A DNA stretch of 64,000 bases from NCBI RefSeq assembly GCF_028551255.1, contig NZ_CP117029.1, forward strand, positions 1,612,001 to 1,676,000, given 5' to 3'. The first letter of the stretch is position 1; each line of letters opens with the position of its first letter. This document shows positions 34,664 through 43,905 of the stretch, piece after piece. The stretch is from Vibrio tubiashii (GTDB taxonomy: Bacteria > Pseudomonadota > Gammaproteobacteria > Enterobacterales > Vibrionaceae). The notes beneath the pieces were generated by a model. The model did no database searches. It saw only the letters and a program-made list of their open reading frames with translations, and was not told where the DNA came from. Position numbers and translations under genes: made by a program.

Positions 34664-36692
34664 ATAGGTTCATAACTTTAAGTTGAGGTTCGGCGCGTTC
34701 AGGAAGGTAAATACTGAACTGGCTTCCTTTACCCCATTCAGAGTCAACTCTGAGTTCACCACCCGACTGGCTGAGAATACTTTGTGAGACAGAAAGACCT
34801 AAGCCCGTTCCATCCCGCTTAGTGGTGTAAAACGGTGAGAAGATTCGTTTTAGGTTCTCGGGCTTAATACCGCAGCCTTCATCTTTAACATGAATGACAG
34901 CACCACGAGTCTGCCCTTCTTCTACCCAGTCTTCGCTTGAGACGATTAGTCGACCTTTCCCTTGCATCGCATGAATACCGTTCATTTGCAGATTGACCAG
35001 AATTTGCAGTAGCTGATGGCGATTCACTTCAACGGATGCTTGCGCGTTTAACTCTGTTTCAAACGTCACTTCACGTTTCTTTGCCCCTGTTTTAACCAGC
35101 GTGACACTCTCTTCAATGATTGGATTCACTCGCTGCCAAGTGATCTCATCCTGTACACCGCCTTGTCGACTATATTGCAGCAAACTACGTGTAATATTGC
35201 GGATGCGGTCAATCTGCGCGTGAATTGCCTCAATCTCTTCTTTTACGCGAGAAGATTCATCACCTAACTCGAACTGCATCAGTTCAACATTACCTAAGAT
35301 CACAGCGGTTGGGTTATTGATCTCGTGGGCGATTCCCGCTGTTAACTCACCAAGTGCTGCTAATTTCTCATTAACAACCAACTTGTCACGCGTCTGATTA
35401 AGCAGTTGAATGTGCAGTTCTAACTCCTCTGTTTTCTCTTTAAGACTCGCGGTGCGATCTTGGACTTTACACTCTAACTCATTCGCAGCCCGTTGAATTT
35501 CATTCTTCCGCTGCTTAAGCAAATCAAGCATGTTGTCGAATTGCTTAGCAAGTTGAGCCAACTCATGCCCTTCGTCTAAGCCTAAAGGACCGATGCGAGT
35601 CTCTTTGCCAAGTTGAATCATTTTTACTACGCGGTGAATATGTTCAATCGGCACGAACAGATCGCGGGAGCCACGATAAACAAGCAAACTAGAGATAAAC
35701 AGTAGGAAGAGCGTCGTGATAGAGATCTCTGCGATATTAGTCATGTACGTGGTCACGAATGGCCACAACAAGTACCCCGTATACAGCATACCAATCACGT
35801 TGTTGTACTGGTCATATAAAGGCTGATAGGCAGTGATGTACCACGCGTCGTACACAAACGCTAAGTTTGTCCACTCATGTCCTTCTACCAACACCGCTTG
35901 TTTCACCTCATCAGAAACGCGAGTGCCGATGGCTCTACCCAGTCGGTCGTTGCTGTCCAAAGGCACATTGGTGCTAACACGTAAATCATCTAAAAATACC
36001 GTCAACGTGCCGACAGGGCGCAAACTGTCTTGCTTAGACGGATAGATAAGATCACGAATCGTATCAACCAACACCGTACTGTTGTTTAGCAGTAATCCTC
36101 CGTCTAAGAATCCTATAATATCGTTGGTTTGATTGCGGATAGGGATCACTGTACGACTAACGAGTCCCCTGCTTTCAACGGAGTTGTTCTCTAGGATTGG
36201 GGTTTGAGCACGCTTGACCAAATCACTGCCCAGTTCCGCCAACTCTTGCTGAGTTAACACATCAAAAAAGGATTCTCGATGGGTTAAATCCATAAATCTG
36301 AATTTGTTTTCCATACTGTCAACACGATGAAAACGCAGAAAGTCGAGCTTATATTTTTCTCGTTGTCTCGATACCCAACTTGAAAGATCCAACTCACTGA
36401 CTTCTTTGCTGCGGACTCGTGAAACAAACTCATAAGAACTTGCAAACGACTTAACATGATTCGCCTGTTTTTCTTGAATCAGTTCGATGCTATTTTCTGC
36501 CACGCCAAGTCTTTCAGACACATCAACCAATGCGCTTTGCCACGTGTAATGGATCGACCAATAAATGGTAATGCCAATAAGCGCGACCAAAGTCAAAACG
36601 ATAGGCGCAGAGGTTAAGATCATCAGGCGATAACGAACCATGGTTTTGAATCGATAACGCCATTTTGACCAAAGTGAGGTGCTATTCGGCAT
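34662..36692 (-). CDS. Membrane sensor histidine kinase paired with sigma-54 regulator
   Basis: 676 aa. TM1 is at about 20-45; a large periplasmic Cache-like sensor domain spans about 50-310; TM2 is at about 318-340; HAMP follows, then a coiled coil. HisKA has LTAGIAHEINNPTAVI and the HATPase domain has DEGCGIKPENL and GTGLGLSVSQSIL. The class (NtrB/DctB-like) usually phosphorylates sigma-54 activators. It overlaps the regulator gene by 11 bp. Signal unknown; the divergent tupABC genes suggest metal- or substrate-linked control of FDH and tungstate uptake. Confidence 0.92.
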   Translation of the reverse strand: MPNSTSLWSKWRYRFKTMVRYRLMILTSAPIVLTLVALIGITIYWSIHYTWQSALVDVSERLGVAENSIELIQEKQANHVKSFASSYEFVSRVRSKEVSELDLSSWVSRQREKYKLDFLRFHRVDSMENKFRFMDLTHRESFFDVLTQQELAELGSDLVKRAQTPILENNSVESRGLVSRTVIPIRNQTNDIIGFLDGGLLLNNSTVLVDTIRDLIYPSKQDSLRPVGTLTVFLDDLRVSTNVPLDSNDRLGRAIGTRVSDEVKQAVLVEGHEWTNLAFVYDAWYITAYQPLYDQYNNVIGMLYTGYLLWPFVTTYMTNIAEISITTLFLLFISSLLVYRGSRDLFVPIEHIHRVVKMIQLGKETRIGPLGLDEGHELAQLAKQFDNMLDLLKQRKNEIQRAANELECKVQDRTASLKEKTEELELHIQLLNQTRDKLVVNEKLAALGELTAGIAHEINNPTAVILGNVELMQFELGDESSRVKEEIEAIHAQIDRIRNITRSLLQYSRQGGVQDEITWQRVNPIIEESVTLVKTGAKKREVTFETELNAQASVEVNRHQLLQILVNLQMNGIHAMQGKGRLIVSSEDWVEEGQTRGAVIHVKDEGCGIKPENLKRIFSPFYTTKRDGTGLGLSVSQSILSQSGGELRVDSEWGKGSQFSIYLPERAEPQLKVMNL

Positions 36693-38145
36693 AGCTCGAT
36701 TCCTCGCTATCCCACTCTTTAAATTTGCGCTCTAACGTTTTACGCGCAACACCCAAATCTCGCGCAGCGGCTGATTTGTTACCATCGTGAAAATCAACCA
36801 ACTGTTGGATATGGGCTTTCTCAACTTGCTTTAGTGACCAACTGTTTGGATAACCTTCGCCTTGATTAGACGGCGTTGTTAGTTCAATCACCTCCGCGCC
36901 ACTTGAGACGGTCATGGTAACGGAAGGCTTTAATGTGTCACCATGTATCTCTCGCCAGTAGTGCGCAGGAGGCTTACCAAGCAGGATGCAACGTTCAATA
37001 AGGTTTTTGAGTTCACGGATGTTGCCCGGCCAGTCGTACTCGTTCATTGCCAGAATATCTTCATGAGCCCAGTTTGGGTTTGGCATGCCTAGTTCAGATG
37101 CGAGCATTTTGGTGAAAAATGGCACAAGCTCAATCAGATCGGCTTTGCGCTCTCTTAACGGCATGACATCAATTTTAAGGACATTAAGTCGATAGAATAA
37201 GTCTGCGCGGAAATTTCCCTTGTTAACCTCTTCTTGTAAGTTACGGTTGGTTGCTGCCACAACTCTAACGTCAACCGAAATCTCTTTTTCACCACCAACT
37301 GGGCGGATTGTTCGCTGCTCTAAAACACGTAATAAGGCAGACTGCATCGCTAGCGGCATTTCACCAATTTCGTCTAAGAAGAGCGTGCCACCACTTGCTA
37401 CACGGAACAAACCTTCACGGTTTTTCTTAGCCCCAGTAAATGCACCAGCATTATGGCCAAACAACTCACTTTCAAGCAATTCAGGTGCAATAGCGCCACA
37501 GTTGATGGGTACAAATGGCCCGCTTCGTTGACTCGATTCATGAATACCACGGGCTACTAGCTCTTTACCCGTTCCCGACTCCCCTTCTACAAGCACAGAG
37601 GCGCGCGACGGCGCAAACTGTGTGATGAGCTGCTTTAACTGAGCGGTCTTTTCTGAGCCTCCGACAATGTCCGTCGCGACATGGCGTTTGAACTCATGAC
37701 GCAACGCAAACTGGTGGCGCTCTTCTAAGCGCTTATCAATACAGCGCTGCACCGCTTGCAACATTTGTTCGAGGTTAAATGGCTTAAGAATAAAATCAGA
37801 TGCCCCAAGCTTGAGCGCGGAAATCGCGGTTTCCAAATCCGCGTAGCCTGTCATAAAAATAATGTCGGCTTTTTTATCTGGGTCATTAAACGCTTCTTCC
37901 CACTCAATTCCTGAACGTCCAGGTAAGTTGATGTCCAGAACAATCAAATCGTAATGGTTAGCACTACGAAGCTGTTCTGCATCTTCTATACTCCCGACAC
38001 AATCTACTTTTGAAAACCATTTACTCAACGCTTTGTTCAGTATGGTTTGCATTCCAATCTCATCATCAACGACGAGAACTGAAAATGCTTGATATTGTGA
38101 AGCTTTATTAGGATCGAATGATGGAGGCATGATGACCACTTTCAT
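36682..38145 (-). CDS. Sigma-54-dependent response regulator (NtrC/DctD class)
   Basis: 487 aa. Receiver domain at about 20-140 with the phospho-acceptor in YDLIVLDINLPGRSG. AAA+ domain with GESGTGKE (Walker A) and GAFTGAK (sigma-54 contact). C-terminal Fis-type helix-turn-helix NKSAAARDLGVARKTLERKF. It should activate sigma-54 promoters when phosphorylated by the kinase downstream. It is divergent from tupA, and a dyad (38157-38171) lies right before it. Likely targets are tupABC and the FDH operon. ATG 38130 (MPPSFDPN) is a possible alternative start. Confidence 0.94.
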   Translation of the reverse strand: MKVVIMPPSFDPNKASQYQAFSVLVVDDEIGMQTILNKALSKWFSKVDCVGSIEDAEQLRSANHYDLIVLDINLPGRSGIEWEEAFNDPDKKADIIFMTGYADLETAISALKLGASDFILKPFNLEQMLQAVQRCIDKRLEERHQFALRHEFKRHVATDIVGGSEKTAQLKQLITQFAPSRASVLVEGESGTGKELVARGIHESSQRSGPFVPINCGAIAPELLESELFGHNAGAFTGAKKNREGLFRVASGGTLFLDEIGEMPLAMQSALLRVLEQRTIRPVGGEKEISVDVRVVAATNRNLQEEVNKGNFRADLFYRLNVLKIDVMPLRERKADLIELVPFFTKMLASELGMPNPNWAHEDILAMNEYDWPGNIRELKNLIERCILLGKPPAHYWREIHGDTLKPSVTMTVSSGAEVIELTTPSNQGEGYPNSWSLKQVEKAHIQQLVDFHDGNKSAAARDLGVARKTLERKFKEWDSEESSYAE

Positions 38146-38156
38146 ATAGGGTAATT

Positions 38157-38171
38157 GGGACAGAGTGTACC
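38157..38171 (+). promoter_or_regulatory. Second, weaker activator dyad upstream of tupA
   Basis: GGGACAGAGTGTACC fits the form GRGACA-N3-TGTCYC with one mismatch. Its centre is 45 bp from the main dyad centre (about four helical turns), as often seen for paired enhancer sites. It lies 12 bp before the regulator gene, so autoregulation is possible. Confidence 0.45.
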
Positions 38172-38199
38172 AAGTTTATCCGTTAACGCCTCAATAAAT

Positions 38200-38216
38200 G
38201 TGAGACATTTTGTCCC
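38200..38216 (+). promoter_or_regulatory. Main candidate enhancer dyad of tupABC
   Basis: GTGAGACATTTTGTCCC, 16 of 17 bases identical to 17173-17189 upstream of the FDH operon. It is centred about 94 bp before the predicted tupA transcription start. Confidence 0.6.
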
Positions 38217-38275
38217 CCATCAAGTTTTAACTAGATAAGTTATTGATATTTCGTTTGAAAACTATCACATATTTT

Positions 38276-38291
38276 TGGCATTAAGATTGCT
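38276..38291 (+). promoter_or_regulatory. Sigma-54 promoter of tupABC
   Basis: TGGCATTAAGATTGCT: TGGCA at -24, TTGCT at -12, and GG-N10-GC spacing. Transcription would start near 38302, about 87 nt before ATG 38389. The gene for a sigma-54 activator is divergent from it. Confidence 0.78.
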
Positions 38292-38388
38292 TCCTATGCA
38301 TGCCGACTTATAACACGAATCTTATGGCATAGATTCAATATCTCTTAATTTGAATAGCCCAAATTATAGAAAACGGATTTATAACAAT

Positions 38389-39204
38389 ATGAAAAAACTC
38401 ACTTTTACATTAGCAACTGCGTCTTTGGCTCTAGTTAGCTATTCGGCATCCTCGGCTGATAACTCTCACGTGCGTTTGGCAACAACGACAAGCACCTACC
38501 ATTCAGGTCTACTTGACTACCTACTTCCTGAATTTGAAAAAGACACGGGTTACAAAGTCGATGTGATCGCAGCCGGTACGGGTAAATCGCTTAAAATGGG
38601 TGAAAACGGTGATGTCGATTTGGTAATGACTCATGCCCCGAAAGCCGAAGCAAACTTTGTTGAAAAGGGTTATGGCGTTCTACCTCGTAAGCTGATGTAC
38701 AACGACTTTGTTATTGTCGGCCCTCACGCCGATCCAGCCAAAGTGGCAAAGCAGAAAGATGTCGCTGAAGTGTTTAAAAACATCGCCAATATGAATGCGA
38801 CGTTTGTCTCTCGCGGTGATGATTCAGGTACTCATAAAAAAGAGATAGGGATCTGGGAACAAACCAAAATGGAGCCAAATTTCGGTGGCTATCGTAGTGT
38901 CGGTCAAGGTATGGGGCCAACGCTCAACATGGCGAACGAAATGCAAGGCTATACCATGACTGACCGTGGTACTTGGCTCGCATACAACAACAAACTTGAT
39001 CTTGAGATTTTGTTCCAAGGTGACAAAAAGCTATTTAACCCATATCAGGTCATCTTGGTTAACCCAGAACGCTACCCAAGCATTAATTACCAAGGTGCAA
39101 AAGAGTTTAGTGATTGGCTAGTTAACCCACGTGGGCAAAAACTGATTAACGACTTTAAACTTAATGGCAAACAACTGTTTGTTGCTAACGCAAACGAGAA
39201 ATAG
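38389..39204 (+). CDS. tupA: Tungstate-binding protein TupA
   Basis: 271 aa periplasmic solute-binding protein; the signal peptide is cut after ASSA (about residue 23). The TupA oxyanion motif is present: LATTTSTYHSGLLDYLLPEF, with TTTS as the anion-binding loop. VDVIAAGTGKSL, DLVMTHAPKAE, MYNDFVIVGP and FVSRGDDSGTHKKE also match TupA rather than ModA or WtpA. It captures tungstate with very high affinity in known members. ATG 38389 is chosen; the TTG at 38350 would lengthen the signal region. First gene of tupABC. Confidence 0.92.
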   Translation: MKKLTFTLATASLALVSYSASSADNSHVRLATTTSTYHSGLLDYLLPEFEKDTGYKVDVIAAGTGKSLKMGENGDVDLVMTHAPKAEANFVEKGYGVLPRKLMYNDFVIVGPHADPAKVAKQKDVAEVFKNIANMNATFVSRGDDSGTHKKEIGIWEQTKMEPNFGGYRSVGQGMGPTLNMANEMQGYTMTDRGTWLAYNNKLDLEILFQGDKKLFNPYQVILVNPERYPSINYQGAKEFSDWLVNPRGQKLINDFKLNGKQLFVANANEK

Positions 39205-39210
39205 AACTCG

Positions 39211-39909
39211 ATGAGCCTTTGGCAAACAACACTAGATGCGCTCACGTTATTGGTGAGCTTCGATAAAGAGCTTTGGGAGATCGTTGCGGTCTCCTTCAGC
39301 GTCTCTTTGTCTGCAATTTCAATTGTACTTTTCCCCGCTATCATTTTCTCATTTGTATTGGCTTATACAGATTTTAAAGGCAAATGGTTGTTCCTATCAT
39401 TGATTAATACGCTGCAAGCAATTCCGACGGTTGTGATTGGTCTATTGCTCTACATGCTATTGTCACGCGCTGGTCCTTTAGGCGACTGGCAGATGCTGTT
39501 TACTCAAAAAGCGATGATTGTCGGTCAAATGCTGATTGGTTTCCCGGTATTAGTGTCAATGATGCACGGCGCATTGCAGTCTAGTGATAGAAGAGCAGTT
39601 GAAACCTCGATTACTTTGGGCGCTTCTATACCTCGAATTATTGCCACCATGGTGTGGGAAACACGTTTTCCACTCCTAGCAGCAGCGATAGCGGCGTTTT
39701 CTCGCATTGTAACCGAAGTAGGTTGCTCAACCATGGTTGGCGGCAACATTATGGGGATCACTCGTAACATCCCTACAGCGATTGCGATGGAGAGCCACAA
39801 AGGGGCGTTTGCTCAAGGGGTTGCTTTGGGCATCGTCTTGCTTACATTGGCACTGGTACTAAACTTCATGCTGACTAGTATGCGCGGCAAAGGTTACTTA
39901 AGGACTTAA
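39211..39909 (+). CDS. tupB: Tungstate ABC permease TupB
   Basis: 232 aa with about five to six transmembrane helices. The EAA-like motif region is ETSITLGASIPRIIATMVWETRFPLL. The family trait IPTVVIGLLLYMLLSRAGPLG is visible. It forms the membrane channel with TupC as ATPase. It is 6 bp after tupA, and 9 bp before tupC. Confidence 0.92.
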   Translation: MSLWQTTLDALTLLVSFDKELWEIVAVSFSVSLSAISIVLFPAIIFSFVLAYTDFKGKWLFLSLINTLQAIPTVVIGLLLYMLLSRAGPLGDWQMLFTQKAMIVGQMLIGFPVLVSMMHGALQSSDRRAVETSITLGASIPRIIATMVWETRFPLLAAAIAAFSRIVTEVGCSTMVGGNIMGITRNIPTAIAMESHKGAFAQGVALGIVLLTLALVLNFMLTSMRGKGYLRT

Positions 39910-39918
39910 GGGCGCTGT

Positions 39919-40650
39919 ATGACAATTAAGATCACGGCACAGCAACTTTCGATGCGCTTTAAAGAGCGTGTACTGTTCCACATCCCTACTCTCTCTATTG
40001 GTCCAAACGACGCTATCTACCTTAGAGGTGATAATGGCGTCGGCAAAACCACACTACTCAAGATCTTGTCTGGGTTAATGAAACCATCAACAGGAAAAGT
40101 AAGTGCACCGAGCGATACATGGCTGCACAGACTGTTTCCCCGCTCTGGTCGTAAAGGCGTGATCTACCTTCATCAGTCTCCGTACCTTTTCGACGGCACG
40201 GTTTTTGAAAATGTAGTCTACGGTATCCGCTTCGAAAAAGATGCAGCAAAAGATAAGCGAGCTCAAGTTATCACGGCACTTCGCATGGTAGGCTTAGAAA
40301 CTTTAGCAGACGAGCATATTTCAGTCTTGTCCGGTGGAGAGAAACAACGTGTGGCGATGGCACGGGCATGGATACTTAAGCCTTCGATTCTTTTGATGGA
40401 CGAGCCGAGCGCGTCACTTGACCAAGAATCGATTGAGCGTTTAGTGGTCATGGCGAAAGATCTTTTAGATCGCGGTTCAAGCTTAGTCATAACCAGTCAC
40501 CAACAAAATGCACTGACTGAGCTTTGTAATAAGCAATGGGTGATTAGTGGACTTGAGCTGAAAGAATACTCGAACAATGACTTTGAGTTAAATAATGTCG
40601 TTGTTTTGAAAGACAAATCGGTAGAGTCGAAAGTCGGTAACAGAGGTTAG
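39919..40650 (+). CDS. tupC: Tungstate ABC transporter ATPase TupC
   Basis: 243 aa. Walker A GDNGVGKTT (about 37-45), signature LSGGEKQRVAMARAW, Walker B ILLMDEPSASLD. The short C-terminus lacks the TOBE/MOP regulatory domain found in ModC, which fits TupC. Last gene of the tup operon. Confidence 0.92.
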   Translation: MTIKITAQQLSMRFKERVLFHIPTLSIGPNDAIYLRGDNGVGKTTLLKILSGLMKPSTGKVSAPSDTWLHRLFPRSGRKGVIYLHQSPYLFDGTVFENVVYGIRFEKDAAKDKRAQVITALRMVGLETLADEHISVLSGGEKQRVAMARAWILKPSILLMDEPSASLDQESIERLVVMAKDLLDRGSSLVITSHQQNALTELCNKQWVISGLELKEYSNNDFELNNVVVLKDKSVESKVGNRG

Positions 40651-40656
40651 CTAGAG

Positions 40657-40685
40657 CACCGAGGTTAAAGTCGTTAACCTCGGTG
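40657..40685. terminator. Hairpin between tupC and porin-like gene
   Basis: CACCGAGGTTAA / TTAACCTCGGTG perfect 12-bp stem with a 5-nt loop between convergent genes; no long T-run. Confidence 0.7.
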
Positions 40686-40701
40686 ATTACAATAAGTGTA
40701 A

Positions 40702-41283
40702 CTAGAATTTATAGGCCGCGCCGATAGAGACAGAGTTGAATGTCAGTGTGCTGTCATCGGTACTGATTGTACTAGAGCCTATGGTGTAAGAGTTTTCAAC
40801 ACTCACCGCATCTGCTTGAGAAACAGCTCTTAGTGTCAGGTTAGGCATGGGGGAATACTCGACACCGAGGCCAAAGTGAAAGCCTGTGCCAGTATCATCA
40901 GACATGTTAGCACTGTCGTTCGCGTGCAAGTCAACATAACTTAGGCCAACAAGAGCAAACGGACGAATTCCATTGTCAAAAGTGTAGCCAAGGTTTGCTG
41001 AAACAGAGGCTGAAGTCGGTGCCATACTCTTTTGACCGTTGGTTTTCATATCACCATAATCGCTGTAGTTACCTTCGATACCGACGATACGGTTGAAGTA
41101 GTAGCCACCGTAAAGGTTGTAACCTAAGCCATCTGGATCTAAGTCGCCATGGTTGTCAGTATCTGCAGATTGAGCGACGCCTAGGCCAGCACCGAGATAT
41201 GGTCCGCTGACTGAATCAGCAGCAAAGGCGCTGCTTGTCGCTAATAGTAGTAATGGAAAAGTAACAAGTAATTGCGGTTTCAT
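40702..41283 (-). CDS. Outer-membrane beta-barrel protein (OmpA/opacity-like)
   Basis: 193 aa. The signal peptide is cut after AFA (about residue 21). The mature part has alternating hydrophobic strands of an eight-strand barrel (GPYLGAGLGVAQ, GYNLYGGYYFNRIVGIEG, GFHFGLGVEYSPMPNLTLRA) and ends with SVSIGAAYKF, the terminal Phe expected for BAM recognition. No OmpA peptidoglycan-binding domain. Role unknown; structural or pore-like. Confidence 0.87.
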   Translation of the reverse strand: MKPQLLVTFPLLLLATSSAFAADSVSGPYLGAGLGVAQSADTDNHGDLDPDGLGYNLYGGYYFNRIVGIEGNYSDYGDMKTNGQKSMAPTSASVSANLGYTFDNGIRPFALVGLSYVDLHANDSANMSDDTGTGFHFGLGVEYSPMPNLTLRAVSQADAVSVENSYTIGSSTISTDDSTLTFNSVSIGAAYKF

Positions 41284-41471
41284 AACGTTTAATCCTCACT
41301 TTCGTTAACCGTTAGAGATCACAATATTCCTTGTTATTAGTTTATAAAACACACAATATTGCAAGCTATCTTCTCAATTTATAGCTTACGACATACCTTA
41401 TGTGGATTTATCTGTCGTTTGATTGCTTGATCGAGAAGTGAGATTTGCTAGAGTTCGAAATTAACAACAAT

Positions 41472-42077
41472 ATGATGTCAAAGACTTCAAATATGCTTCA
41501 AGCAAAAGAAACGAGCTGGGTAATTTTAGCTGGTGGTCAAGCAAGCCGTATGGGAGGGCAAGATAAAGGTCTTGTCTTACTCAATGATAAGCCATTGATC
41601 CAACACGTGATCAAAAGACTAACACCTCAAACTGAACGCATCTTGATTAATGCCAATCGCAACCATGAGGCATACCAGAAATTTGGCGAGGTCTTTTCTG
41701 ACCAATTTCAAGACTTCCCTGGCCCAATGGGCGGTATTCATGCAGGACTCATTAACGCGCCAACCGATTGGGTAGGTTTTGTACCATGCGATAGCCCGCA
41801 AATTAACCGTGATTTGGTAGAGCGCTTTTGCCAGTCGGTAACAGAAAGCACCGACATTTTAGTCGCCCATGACGGTGACCATCAACAGCCTGTTTTCACC
41901 TTGTACCATAAACGTGTATTACCCAAACTCACCGCTTTTCTTGAGCGCGGAGATCGTAAAATCATTCTCTTGTACAAAGAGTGCAACACTGAATATGTCG
42001 ATTTCAGCGACTCACCAAACTGCTTTGTAAACTTAAATACCCCAGAAGAACTGGCCCAATTCGGAACCATCAGCTGA
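41472..42077 (+). CDS. mobA: Molybdenum cofactor guanylyltransferase MobA
   Basis: 201 aa cytoplasmic enzyme that joins GMP from GTP to molybdopterin, giving the MGD form used by FDH. Seen: [19 protein letters not shown] (nucleotide-binding loop), [10 protein letters not shown], and FVPCDSPQI (metal-binding DxP). ATG 41472 is chosen; TTG 41445 and ATG 41493 are alternatives, and none has a strong ribosome site. The stop overlaps the next start (TGATG), so translation is coupled to mobB-moeA. Confidence 0.92.
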   Translation: MMSKTSNMLQAKETSWVILAGGQASRMGGQDKGLVLLNDKPLIQHVIKRLTPQTERILINANRNHEAYQKFGEVFSDQFQDFPGPMGGIHAGLINAPTDWVGFVPCDSPQINRDLVERFCQSVTESTDILVAHDGDHQQPVFTLYHKRVLPKLTAFLERGDRKIILLYKECNTEYVDFSDSPNCFVNLNTPEELAQFGTIS

Positions 42078-43846
42078 TGACTTTAAATCTTCCTATCCCT
42101 ATTCTAGGTTTTGCCGCGTATTCAGGTACGGGGAAAACAACACTGTTAGAAGCACTTCTGCCAAAGTTAACAGAAGCGGGTCTACGTATCGGTATGCTAA
42201 AACACGCACACCATAATTTTGATGTTGATAAAGAAGGCAAAGATAGTTACCGACTAAGAAAAGCTGGCGCTTCGCAAATGTTGATCTCCTCAAGAAACCG
42301 TTTCGCGTTAATGACCGAAACGCCTGAGCAGGAATCTGAGTTTGCTTACCTGCTATCACGCTTCGACACGGATAAGCTCGATGTCATTCTCGTTGAAGGC
42401 TGTAAAAACATCGCCTTTCCTAAAATTGAACTTCATCGTGAAGCAGTAGGTAAACCTTGGCTATGCAACAATGATGACAACATCATCGCAATTGCAGCAG
42501 ACTCAATTGTTGAAGATAGCGACCTACCGCAAATGAACATCAACGACTTAGATGCAATCGCGCGATTTGTCACCGAGTATGTACAGAGCCAAGCAGAGCC
42601 AAAGAAAAACGAAGCTGCTTGTTGTGATACTCTCTCCCCTGCTTTCCTATCAGTAGAGCAAGGACGTGAAAAGATTCTTTCACTGGTTAACCCTGTACCT
42701 GAATCCGAAAAATGCCCTATCACACAAGCATCCGGCCGAGTGTTATTTGAAGATGTCATCTCTCCGGTCAACGTCCCACAATACACGAACTCAGCAATGG
42801 ATGGCTTTGCAATTCGTGGTGAAGATGCCGATTTAGATAGCTTTGAAGTCGTCGCTGAAGTTTTTGCTGGTCACGCTTACGATCATCCGCTAGAAAAAGG
42901 TCAAGCGGTTAAGATCATGACAGGTGCTCCTACCCCTCTAGGTAGTGACACCGTGATTATGCGCGAACAAGCTCAACATAATGGTGACATTGTCACATTC
43001 TCTTCAGACATAAAAGTCGGTCAGAATGTACGACAAGCTGGAGAAGACTTAGCAATAGGCTCTTCAGTGTTTACCACCGGTCAGCGAATCGCCTCACCAG
43101 AGATGGGAATGATCGCTTCACTGGGAATGGCCGAATGCAGCGTTTATCGCAAACTTAAGGTCGCCATTTTCTCTACTGGTGATGAAGTTCAAGCTCCAGG
43201 TAGCGAACAAAAGCAAAACTCCATTTATGATTCGAACCGTTTCACCATCATGGGGATGCTAGAGACCTTAGGCTGTGAGATTCTCGACTTCGGTATTATT
43301 GAAGATGACGAGGCCTTGATGATAGAAGCGTTAGAAAATGCAGCATCACAAGCGGATGTCGTCATGACTTCTGGTGGAGTTTCTGTCGGTGACGCCGATT
43401 ACATTAAACTTGCATTAGAGAAACTTGGTCAAATCGATTTCTGGCGAATCAACATGAGACCAGGTCGTCCGCTCGCCTTTGGTCAAATACAAAACAAGCC
43501 GTTTTTCGGTTTACCGGGTAACCCTGTCGCAGTCATGGTTTCGTTCATCAACTTTGTAGAACCTGCTTTAAGAAAAATGCAGGGAGAGCAAAGCTGGCAA
43601 CCTCTTAAAGTTAACGCGATAGCGACAGAGAGCCTGCGTTCTCGCCAAGGCCGCACCGAGTTCAGCCGTGGCATCTATGAACTCGATCATCGCGGTCAAT
43701 TGACGGTTCGAACAACTGGCAAACAAGGATCAGGAATTTTACGCTCTATGAGTGAAGCGAACTGCTTGATTGAGATTTCACCAGCGATAGATACAGTTAA
43801 AGTTGGTGAAAGCGTGACAATCATCCCGCTTCAAGGCAGAATCTAG
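42077..43846 (+). CDS. mobB-moeA: Bifunctional MobB-MoeA fusion protein
   Basis: 589 aa. Residues about 1-170 are MobB: the P-loop AYSGTGKTTLLEALLP near residue 14, MLKHAHHNFDVD, and DVILVEGCKN. Residues about 185-589 are MoeA: VPQYTNSAMDGFAIRG (catalytic loop), IMTGAPTPLGSDTVIMRE, VAIFSTGDEVQ, TSGGVSVGDADY and GLPGNPVAVMVSF. MoeA inserts the metal into molybdopterin; MobB aids guanylyl transfer. The fusion and coupling to mobA make a compact cofactor module next to tungstate uptake. Confidence 0.95.
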   Translation: MTLNLPIPILGFAAYSGTGKTTLLEALLPKLTEAGLRIGMLKHAHHNFDVDKEGKDSYRLRKAGASQMLISSRNRFALMTETPEQESEFAYLLSRFDTDKLDVILVEGCKNIAFPKIELHREAVGKPWLCNNDDNIIAIAADSIVEDSDLPQMNINDLDAIARFVTEYVQSQAEPKKNEAACCDTLSPAFLSVEQGREKILSLVNPVPESEKCPITQASGRVLFEDVISPVNVPQYTNSAMDGFAIRGEDADLDSFEVVAEVFAGHAYDHPLEKGQAVKIMTGAPTPLGSDTVIMREQAQHNGDIVTFSSDIKVGQNVRQAGEDLAIGSSVFTTGQRIASPEMGMIASLGMAECSVYRKLKVAIFSTGDEVQAPGSEQKQNSIYDSNRFTIMGMLETLGCEILDFGIIEDDEALMIEALENAASQADVVMTSGGVSVGDADYIKLALEKLGQIDFWRINMRPGRPLAFGQIQNKPFFGLPGNPVAVMVSFINFVEPALRKMQGEQSWQPLKVNAIATESLRSRQGRTEFSRGIYELDHRGQLTVRTTGKQGSGILRSMSEANCLIEISPAIDTVKVGESVTIIPLQGRI

Positions 43847-43857
43847 CCCACAGAGAC

Positions 43858-43883
43858 GAGGTCAGCCATGCTGACCTCTTTAG
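43858..43883 (+). terminator. Intrinsic terminator of mobA-mobB/moeA
   Basis: GAGGTCAGC / GCTGACCTC stem with a 3-nt loop followed by TTTAG. Confidence 0.85.
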
Positions 43884-43905
43884 TTTTATCGATTTGGAAT
43901 TATTT

